Translations under genes and position numbers: made by a program | Notes under the pieces: model-generated | The model's database searches: none | The model's input: only the letters and a program-made list of their open reading frames with translations | Told to the model about the DNA's origin: nothing | Assembly: GCA_003242195.1 (NCBI GenBank) | Contig: QGUQ01000102.1 | Coordinates: 1-6,830, forward strand | Source: Bacillota bacterium | Lineage (GTDB): Bacteria; Bacillota; Sulfobacillia; Thermaerobacterales; Thermaerobacteraceae | DNA length: 6,830 nt | Direction: 5' to 3' | Shown: piece after piece, positions 1-6,830 of the stretch | Layout of the letters: each line of letters opens with the position of its first letter | How positions within the stretch are numbered: position 1 is the first letter of the stretch

Positions 1-2783
<2,783 letters not shown>

Positions 2784-2798
2784 TCCCGTGCCGGAACG

Positions 2799-2844
2799 GG
2801 CCGCCGGGGGACGGCCCCGGGCGGGGCCGGCACCCCCGGCGGCC
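2799..2844 (+). terminator. Large GC-rich two-tier hairpin after rpoC (terminator-like, no T tract)
   Basis: A perfect 12-bp inverted repeat (2799-2810 with 2833-2844) encloses a second 7-bp one (2812-2818 with 2823-2829, loop GGGC). Together they can fold into a 19-bp stem with a small asymmetric internal loop. It begins 15 bp after the rpoC stop and ends 3 bp before the -35 hexamer of the next promoter. Only GCGTTG follows, so it lacks the T run of a canonical intrinsic terminator. It may end rpoBC transcription, pause polymerase or protect the 3' end of the mRNA. The structure is seen directly; the terminator role is inferred. Confidence 0.55.
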
Positions 2845-2847
2845 GCG

Positions 2848-2877
2848 TTGACACTGAAATCGTGCCGGTGCTACACT
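2848..2877 (+). promoter_or_regulatory. Sigma-A-type promoter driving the L7Ae-rpsL-rpsG-fusA unit
   Basis: A perfect -35 hexamer TTGACA (2848-2853) is followed by an 18-bp spacer and TACACT (2872-2877, four of six matches to TATAAT). A TG at 2869-2870 makes it an extended -10. The predicted transcription start is near 2884, giving a leader of about 62 nt. The AT-rich island stands out from its GC-rich surroundings, and its position between rpoC and the small ribosomal-type gene fits a separate str-operon promoter. Transcription may still read through from rpoC. Confidence 0.8.
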
Positions 2878-2945
2878 TATCGAGTGTCTTGGCCTGATGA
2901 ATCGGGCATGGCTGGACGGCCAGCGTCACGAAGGAGGGCCGTGGG

Positions 2946-3197
2946 ATGTCTCTGGATCGCCTGCGGGCGGCACGCCGGCGGACGGTCGGTACCAAGCAAA
3001 CGCTCAAGGCGGTCTTGAAGGGCGAGGCACGCAAGGTGTACGTCGCCCGGGACGCCGAGGAGCACGTGGTCCGCGATCTCATCCAGGCGTGCCAAACGCG
3101 GGGAGTCGCCATCGAATACGTCGACACCATGTCGGAATTGGGCAGTGCCTGCCGGATCAAGGTCGGCGCTGCATCGGCCGCCATCATCGAGGAGTGA
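2946..3197 (+). CDS. L7Ae/L30e-family small RNA-binding protein (YbxF/RplGB-like)
   Basis: An 83-aa protein of the L7Ae/L30e family, matching the bacterial YbxF type (about 82 aa in B. subtilis). Family members bind kink-turn RNA. Visible family signatures are GTKQT..A at residues 15-22, the strand KVYVARDA at 30-37, and the C-terminal block MSELGSACRIKVGAA at 62-76. In the family, the GTKQT-containing helix and a loop near the C-terminal block contact the kinked RNA. The ATG at 2946 has AAGGAGG at 2931-2937, 8 nt upstream, which fixes the start. It is the first gene behind the promoter at 2848-2877 and lies 65 bp before rpsL, the same place as ybxF in Bacillus. Its exact cellular RNA partner is not settled for bacteria; ribosome association is a reasonable inference. 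I leave the symbol blank because naming varies (ybxF, rplGB, rpl7ae). Confidence 0.93.
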   Translation: MSLDRLRAARRRTVGTKQTLKAVLKGEARKVYVARDAEEHVVRDLIQACQTRGVAIEYVDTMSELGSACRIKVGAASAAIIEE

Positions 3198-3200
3198 GGG

Positions 3201-3235
3201 CGGCTGCGACCGGGAACCGGGCAGGCCGCGAGCCG
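3201..3235 (+). repeat. Small hairpin in the L7Ae-rpsL spacer
   Basis: CGGCTGCG (3201-3208) can pair with CGC-AGCCG (3227-3229 and 3231-3235, one bulged G at 3230), giving an 8-bp stem around an 18-nt loop. It ends 13 nt before the rpsL ribosome binding site. In such GC-rich DNA a stem this short could arise by chance, and no function is claimed. Confidence 0.3.
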
Positions 3236-3247
3236 ATCCACCGCCGG

Positions 3248-3257
3248 AAGGAGGTGA
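3248..3257 (+). promoter_or_regulatory. Full-length 10-nt Shine-Dalgarno sequence of rpsL
   Basis: AAGGAGGTGA is complementary over its whole length to the usual 3' end of bacterial 16S rRNA. AGGAGG sits 8 nt before the ATG at 3263. It selects that ATG as the S12 start over upstream in-frame codons and predicts very strong translation initiation. Confidence 0.85.
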
Positions 3258-3262
3258 GCCCG

Positions 3263-3634
3263 ATGCCCACGATCAACCAGCTCGTGCGTAAGGGCCGGGA
3301 GAAGGTGGTCGAGCGTACGGGCGCGCCGGCGCTGCGCGGCAACCCGCAGAAGCGTGGCGTCTGCCTGCAGGTGCGTACCATGACGCCGAAGAAGCCGAAC
3401 TCGGCGCTGCGCAAGATCGCCCGCGTGCGGCTCACCAACGGTGTCGAGGTGACGGCCTACATCCCGGGCGAGGGCCACAACCTCCAGGAGCACTCGGTGG
3501 TTCTGGTCCACGGCGGTCGCGTCAAGGACCTGCCGGGCGTGCGCTACCAGATCATCCGCGGTGCGCTGGACGCGGCGGGCGTCGAGAAGCGGCGCCAGGG
3601 CCGCTCCAAGTACGGCGCCAAGAAGCCCAAGTAA
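3263..3634 (+). CDS. rpsL: 30S ribosomal protein S12
   Basis: S12, 123 aa, lies at the 30S decoding centre and contacts the codon-anticodon helix and EF-G/EF-Tu. The sequence is canonical: MPTINQLVRKGR at the N-terminus, PQKRGVC at 28-34, TPKKPNSALRK at 41-51, HNLQEHSV at 72-79 and GGRVKDLPGVRY at 84-95, ending RSKYGAKKPK. Lys43 and Lys88, the classic streptomycin-resistance positions (K42/K87 in mature E. coli numbering), are both wild type. Asp89, the usual methylthiolation site, is present. The protein lacks the roughly 13-residue N-terminal insertion of Bacillus S12 and so has the Clostridia/E. coli-like length. His83 stands where Arg is usual before GGRVKD. The start is set by the strong ribosome binding site at 3248-3257; the stop is TAA. 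Confidence 0.98.
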   Translation: MPTINQLVRKGREKVVERTGAPALRGNPQKRGVCLQVRTMTPKKPNSALRKIARVRLTNGVEVTAYIPGEGHNLQEHSVVLVHGGRVKDLPGVRYQIIRGALDAAGVEKRRQGRSKYGAKKPK

Positions 3635-3667
3635 TCGATGGAATTATGAAGATGAGGGGATGACGTA

Positions 3668-3688
3668 GCGCCGGCCCCGGGCCGGCGC
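3668..3688 (+). repeat. GC-rich hairpin 1 in the rpsL-rpsG spacer
   Basis: GCGCCGGC (3668-3675) pairs perfectly with GCCGGCGC (3681-3688) around a 5-nt loop. It lies 33 bp after the rpsL stop and is followed immediately by hairpin 2. There is no T tract, so it is not a canonical intrinsic terminator. It may mark an S12/S7 regulatory or processing region; that is inference from position. Confidence 0.55.
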
Positions 3689-3722
3689 GGGCGCGCACCC
3701 CGCCCGAAGCGGGGTGCCGCCC
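3689..3722 (+). repeat. GC-rich hairpin 2 in the rpsL-rpsG spacer
   Basis: A perfect 9-bp stem (3695-3703 with 3709-3717) closes the loop CCGAA. It extends by five more pairs (3689-3693 with 3718-3722) past a single bulged C at 3694, for 14 bp in total. It abuts hairpin 1 directly, so the two could stack. No T run follows. With hairpin 1 it could shield the rpsL end from 3' exonucleases, pause polymerase or take part in S7-mediated control. Confidence 0.6.
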
Positions 3723-3769
3723 TGACCAGTCGGCTTCGAGACCGCGGAGTAGGGTGACCACTGTTTTTG

Positions 3770-3877
3770 CGCTCGCCACCGGGGAAGCTCGCCAAGCGGG
3801 ACGCCACCCGCCCTGGTGCGGGAGCCGGCGCCGGTCCTCGATCCCACGGCGAGGATTTTTTACGCCCGGGGCGAGCG
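3770..3877 (+). promoter_or_regulatory. Candidate S7 leader with alternative pairings
   Basis: CTCGCC occurs at 3772-3777 and again at 3788-3793. Its complement GGCGAG occurs at 3848-3853, overlapping the 3' arm of the terminator-like hairpin, and at 3870-3875. With flanking bases, 3770-3777 pairs perfectly over 8 bp with 3870-3877. Pairing of either upstream copy with 3848-3853 would exclude the terminator stem. GCGGG (3796-3800), CCCGC (3807-3811) and GCGGG (3818-3822) form another mutually exclusive set. The repeats are seen directly. A regulatory switch is inference, and GC-rich DNA makes chance pairing more likely. Confidence 0.35.
3835..3861 (+). terminator. Terminator-like hairpin with T6 tract in the rpsG leader
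   Basis: TCCTCG (3835-3840) pairs with CGAGGA (3850-3855) around a 9-nt loop. The stem is followed at once by TTTTTT (3856-3861), and two G-U pairs could extend it using G3833-3834 with the first Ts. This is the form of a Rho-independent terminator, but it lies upstream of rpsG within an apparent operon, 46 nt before the S7 start codon. That position suggests attenuation rather than the end of a unit. The stem is short, so termination may be partial. Confidence 0.5.
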
Positions 3878-3892
3878 TCGCAGTGTGTGGAC

Positions 3893-3901
3893 GGAGGGAG
3901 G
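3893..3901 (+). promoter_or_regulatory. Two overlapping Shine-Dalgarno cores of rpsG
   Basis: GGAGG occurs at 3893-3897 and again at 3897-3901, sharing one G; the second is 6 nt before the ATG at 3908. It supports ATG 3908 over the longer upstream open frame. Confidence 0.6.
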
Positions 3902-3907
3902 AAGGGC

Positions 3908-4378
3908 ATGCCCAGGAGAGGCAGGGTACCGCGGCGCCCGGTGGAGCCGGATCCCGTGTACGGGAGCGAGCGGGTGGCCAAGCTCATCAACAAGGTGATG
4001 TGGGACGGTAAGAAGAGCCTGGCGCAGCGGATCGTCTACAAGGCCTTCGAGCGCGTGGCCGAGAAGACGGGCAAGGACCCGCTGGAGGTCTTCGAGCAGG
4101 CGGTCCGCAACGTCATGCCGACGCTGGAAGTCCGTCCCCGCCGGGTTGGCGGCGCCACCTACCAGGTGCCGCTGGAGGTTCGCCCGGAGCGCCGTCTCTC
4201 GCTGGCCTTGCGCTGGATCGTCGAGCACGCCCGCGAGCGCCACGAGCGCACGATGATCGAGCGGCTGGCCAACGAGCTGATCGACGCTTCCAACAACACC
4301 GGTGGTGCCGTGCGCAAGAAGGAAGAAGTGCATCGCATGGCCGAAGCCAACCGCGCCTTCGCTCACTACCGCTGGTAA
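3908..4378 (+). CDS. rpsG: 30S ribosomal protein S7
   Basis: S7, 156 aa, the usual bacterial length, is a primary 16S rRNA-binding protein that nucleates assembly of the 30S head and lies near the E-site tRNA. Characteristic segments are MPRRGRVPRRPVEPDPVYGS at the basic N-terminus, VAKLINKVMWDGKKSLAQ at 23-40, and the RNA-binding beta-hairpin RPRRVGGATYQVP at 76-88. RKKEEVHRMAEANRAFAHYRW at 136-156 ends the protein. The frame stays open upstream, but the canonical N-terminus and the Shine-Dalgarno cores at 3893-3901 fix ATG 3908. It lies 273 bp after rpsL, an unusually long structured gap for this pair, and 155 bp before fusA. In E. coli S7 represses its own operon by binding the S12-S7 spacer; whether that holds here is not shown. 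The stop is TAA. Confidence 0.98.
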   Translation: MPRRGRVPRRPVEPDPVYGSERVAKLINKVMWDGKKSLAQRIVYKAFERVAEKTGKDPLEVFEQAVRNVMPTLEVRPRRVGGATYQVPLEVRPERRLSLALRWIVEHARERHERTMIERLANELIDASNNTGGAVRKKEEVHRMAEANRAFAHYRW

Positions 4379-4388
4379 TCCACCGCTT

Positions 4389-4430
4389 CACCGGGTACCG
4401 GGAGCTGCGACCGCATCCCGGTGACCCGTG
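4389..4430 (+). repeat. Imperfect hairpin in the rpsG-fusA spacer
   Basis: Starting 10 nt after the S7 stop, arms 4389-4403 and 4416-4430 form 14 pairs: seven (ACCGGGA with TCCCGGT), four (GGGT with ACCC) and three (CAC with GTG), with one bulged base on each side and a 12-nt loop. No T tract follows, so it is more likely a pause, processing or mRNA-stability element than a terminator. No promoter is convincing in 4379-4533. Confidence 0.5.
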
Positions 4431-4533
4431 CCGGTGCAGGGTCCGGTGGGAGCGCCGGCTGCTGGCGCCCGCCGAGCCGAGGGTGGGGAGCGGCGGTGAG
4501 CGGCGTGCGTGCGCGTGAGGAGGGAGGGACGTC

Positions 4534-6630
4534 ATGCCCCGGGAGTACCCGCTGGAGCGGACGCGGAACATCGGGATTGCCGCCCACATCGACGCGGGCA
4601 AGACCACGACCACGGAACGCATCCTGTACTACACGGGCCGCGTGCACCGGATGGGCGAGGTCCACGAGGGTGCCGCGACCATGGACTGGATGGCCCAGGA
4701 GCAGGAGCGTGGCATCACCATCACGTCCGCCGCGACGACGTGCTTCTGGCGCGACCATCGGATCAACATCATCGATACGCCCGGCCACGTGGACTTCACC
4801 GTTGAGGTGGAGCGCTCCCTGCGCGTGTTGGACGGCGTGATCGCCATCTTCGCTGCACGCGGCGGCGTGGAGCCCCAGTCGGAGACGGTGTGGCGGCAGG
4901 CCAACAAGTATCGCGTGCCGCGGATCGCCTTCGTCAACAAGATGGACGTGGTGGGCGCCAACTTCTTCCGCGTCCTGGACCAGATGCGGGAGCGGCTGGG
5001 CGCCAATCCGGTGGCCGTTCAACTGCCCATTGGTGTCGAAGACAGCTTCCGCGGGATCGTCGACCTGGTGGAGATGAAGGCCATCTTCTACAAGGATGAG
5101 CTAGGCACCCAGTACGAACCGACGGACATTCCCGCGGACATGCAGGAGCAGGCCGCCCAGTACCGGGAGAAGCTCCTCGAGGCGGTGGCGGAGATCGATG
5201 AGGAACTGATGATGAAGTATCTGGAGGGTGAGGAGATCACCCCCGACGAGATCCGCGCCGCCCTTCGCAAGGGCACCATCAACCTGCAGCTGGTGCCCGT
5301 GCTCTGCGGGTCCGCCTACCGCAACAAGGGGATCCAGCTGCTCCTCGACGCGGTGGTGTACTATCTCCCCTCGCCCCTGGACATCCCCGCGGTGCGCGGC
5401 ACCGATCCGAAGACCGGGGAGGAGATCGAGCGCAAGGTCAGCGACGACGAGCCCTTCTCCGCCCTGGTGTTCAAGATCATGAGCGACCCGTATGTGGGCA
5501 AGCTGGCCTTCTTCCGCGTCTACTCCGGCCAGCTGAAGGCGGGGACGTACGTCCTGAACAGCACCAAGGGCAAGCAGGAGCGCATCGGCCGTATCGTGCG
5601 CATGCACGCCAACCACCGGGAAGAGGTCAGCGAGGTCATGACCGGCGACATTGCCGCCGCCGTCGGCCTCAAGGACACCATCACCGGCGACACGCTGTGC
5701 GACTCCAACGCGCCCATCGTGCTGGAGTCCATGGAGTTCCCGGAGCCGGTGATCTCCGTGGCCATCGAGCCCAAGACGCAGGCGGACCAGGACAAGCTGG
5801 GCGCTTCGCTCAACAAGCTGGCGGAGGAGGACCCGACCTTCCGCGTCCACACGGACGAGGAGACGGGCCAGACCATCATCTCCGGCATGGGCGAGCTGCA
5901 CCTGGAGATCATCGTCGACCGCCTGATGCGGGAGTTCAAGGTGCAGGCCAACGTCGGCAAGCCCCAGGTCGCCTACAAGGAGACCATCACCCGGCCGGCC
6001 CGGGCGGAGGGCAAGTACATCCGGCAGACGGGTGGCCGCGGCCAGTACGGTCACGTGGTGCTGGAGATCGAGCCCCTGGAGCCGGGCAAGGGCTTCGAGT
6101 TCGTCAACAAGATCGTGGGCGGCGTGGTGCCCAAGGAGTACATCCCGGCCGTCGAGGCGGGCGTGCGCGAGGCCATGGAGAACGGCATCCTGGCCGGCTA
6201 TCCCGTGCTGGACGTGCGGGTCTCCCTGGTGGACGGCTCGTACCACGAGGTCGACTCGTCGGAGATGGCCTTCAAGATCGCTGGCTCCATCGGCTTCCGC
6301 AACGCGGCCCTGCAGGCCGCCCCGGTCCTGCTGGAGCCGATCATGAAGGTGGAGGTCGTGGTACCCGAGGTCTACATGGGCGATGTGATCGGCGACATCA
6401 ACGCCCGCCGCGGCCGCGTCGAGGGCATGGAACCCGAGACCGGCGGGTTGCAGGTGATCCGGGCGCTGGTGCCGTTGGCCGAGATGTTCGGTTACGCCAC
6501 GGACCTGCGGTCCAAGACCCAGGGCCGGGGTACCTACACCATGCAGTTCAGCCATTACGAGCAGGTACCGAAGAACATCGCCGACCAGATCATCGAGGCT
6601 CGGGGCGACAAGGTGCGGGCCTCGCGGTGA
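4534..6630 (+). CDS. fusA: Translation elongation factor G (EF-G)
   Basis: EF-G, 698 aa (E. coli about 704), is the GTPase that moves tRNAs and mRNA through the ribosome after peptide bond formation and helps recycle ribosomes. The G domain shows the P-loop AHIDAGKT (17-24), switch I RGITITSAATT (59-69), DTPGH (81-85, with catalytic His85), NKMD (135-138) and the G5 motif GSA at 259-261. Domain II starts near residue 303, III near 403, IV near 478 with GGRGQYGHV, and V near 600 with EVYMGDVIGDINARRG. Domain IV keeps His571 in GSYHEVDSSE at the tip that enters the decoding centre. ATG 4534 has AGGAGG at 4518-4523 and a second GGGAGG at 4522-4527. NKMD is followed by VVGA, where a basic residue usually comes first (NKMDR or NKMDK). 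The gene lies 155 bp after rpsG and 100 bp before tuf. The stop is TGA at 6628. Confidence 0.98.
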   Translation: MPREYPLERTRNIGIAAHIDAGKTTTTERILYYTGRVHRMGEVHEGAATMDWMAQEQERGITITSAATTCFWRDHRINIIDTPGHVDFTVEVERSLRVLDGVIAIFAARGGVEPQSETVWRQANKYRVPRIAFVNKMDVVGANFFRVLDQMRERLGANPVAVQLPIGVEDSFRGIVDLVEMKAIFYKDELGTQYEPTDIPADMQEQAAQYREKLLEAVAEIDEELMMKYLEGEEITPDEIRAALRKGTINLQLVPVLCGSAYRNKGIQLLLDAVVYYLPSPLDIPAVRGTDPKTGEEIERKVSDDEPFSALVFKIMSDPYVGKLAFFRVYSGQLKAGTYVLNSTKGKQERIGRIVRMHANHREEVSEVMTGDIAAAVGLKDTITGDTLCDSNAPIVLESMEFPEPVISVAIEPKTQADQDKLGASLNKLAEEDPTFRVHTDEETGQTIISGMGELHLEIIVDRLMREFKVQANVGKPQVAYKETITRPARAEGKYIRQTGGRGQYGHVVLEIEPLEPGKGFEFVNKIVGGVVPKEYIPAVEAGVREAMENGILAGYPVLDVRVSLVDGSYHEVDSSEMAFKIAGSIGFRNAALQAAPVLLEPIMKVEVVVPEVYMGDVIGDINARRGRVEGMEPETGGLQVIRALVPLAEMFGYATDLRSKTQGRGTYTMQFSHYEQVPKNIADQIIEARGDKVRASR

Positions 6631-6636
6631 CGAGAG

Positions 6637-6660
6637 CCCATCCGGCCTAACCCTGATGGG
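6637..6660 (+). repeat. Short inverted repeat between fusA and tuf
   Basis: CCCATC (6637-6642) can pair with GATGGG (6655-6660) around a 12-nt loop, starting 7 nt after the fusA stop. TAAACCCC follows rather than a T run, so termination is unlikely. An overlapping ACCC/GGGT pair offers an alternative fold. I see no convincing promoter in the 100-bp gap, so tuf is probably co-transcribed with fusA or driven from within fusA. Confidence 0.3.
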
Positions 6661-6730
6661 TAAACCCCGACGGGAAGTCCCTGGCGGGTGGCGCGACCAA
6701 CCAGAGACCGTCGTAAGGAGGAGATCACCG

Positions 6731-6830
<100 letters not shown>

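Noticed and set aside
2911..2924. GCTGG/CCAGC hairpin in the leader of the L7Ae-family gene
   Set aside because: A 5-bp stem is too short to call in this base composition; it competes with an equally good TGGCC/GGCCA pairing.
2893..2945. TGATGA box (2895-2900) in the leader of the L7Ae-family gene as a possible kink-turn for autoregulation
   Set aside because: A kink-turn needs tandem G-A pairs between two stems. The best partner (GA at 2930-2931 followed by AGG) gives only a 3-bp stem on one side and no stem on the other.
3638..3663. Two overlapping tiny ORFs (MEL and MKMRG, sharing ATGA) after the rpsL stop
   Set aside because: No ribosome binding site precedes either, and at 3 and 5 codons they are expected by chance.
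3767..3907. Possible 47-residue N-terminal extension of S7 from the upstream open frame
   Set aside because: The canonical S7 N-terminus and Shine-Dalgarno cores point to ATG 3908; the upstream frame covers the T6 hairpin and does not resemble any S7.
6631..6730. A separate tuf promoter in the fusA-tuf gap
   Set aside because: No -35/-10 pair with acceptable spacing is visible; a promoter inside fusA cannot be excluded.

Overview
The window is a stretch of core information-processing genes, all on the + strand, in the classic rpoC–(L7Ae-like)–rpsL–rpsG–fusA–tuf order (the end of the rpoBC cluster running into the str operon). Base composition is very GC-rich, with codons ending mostly in G or C and strong AAGGAGG-type ribosome binding sites. 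The small L7Ae/YbxF-type gene between rpoC and rpsL is an arrangement known from Firmicutes and relatives. With the compact S12 (no Bacillus-type N-terminal insertion) and the absence of the proteobacterial insertion in the RpoC trigger loop, this suggests a high-GC Gram-positive of the Firmicutes side, perhaps a thermophile resembling Thermaerobacter or Symbiobacterium. That placement is inference from gene order and protein character; no database search was made.

Layout: bases 1-2783 carry the C-terminal three quarters of the RNA polymerase beta' subunit (start outside the window), ending in a Gly/Ala-rich tail. Bases 2784-2945 hold a large GC hairpin directly followed by a strong sigma-A-type promoter (TTGACA, 18-bp spacer, extended -10). 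This suggests that the downstream ribosomal genes form a separately initiated unit. An 83-aa L7Ae-family kink-turn-binding protein (2946-3197), S12 (3263-3634), S7 (3908-4378), EF-G (4534-6630) and the first 33 codons of EF-Tu (6731 onward) follow.

The products work together in gene expression: beta' makes RNA; S12 and S7 build the 30S decoding centre and head; EF-G and EF-Tu drive translocation and aminoacyl-tRNA delivery. The coding genes look intact and ordinary. The least ordinary part is the 273-bp rpsL-rpsG spacer. It holds two GC-rich hairpins and a separate terminator-like hairpin with a six-T tract 46 bp before the S7 start, with flanking repeats that could pair alternatively. In E. 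coli the S12-S7 spacer is the S7 autoregulatory target, so this spacer is the best candidate here for an undescribed attenuation device. I see no mobile element, CRISPR array, tRNA, toxin, defence gene or new enzymatic system.
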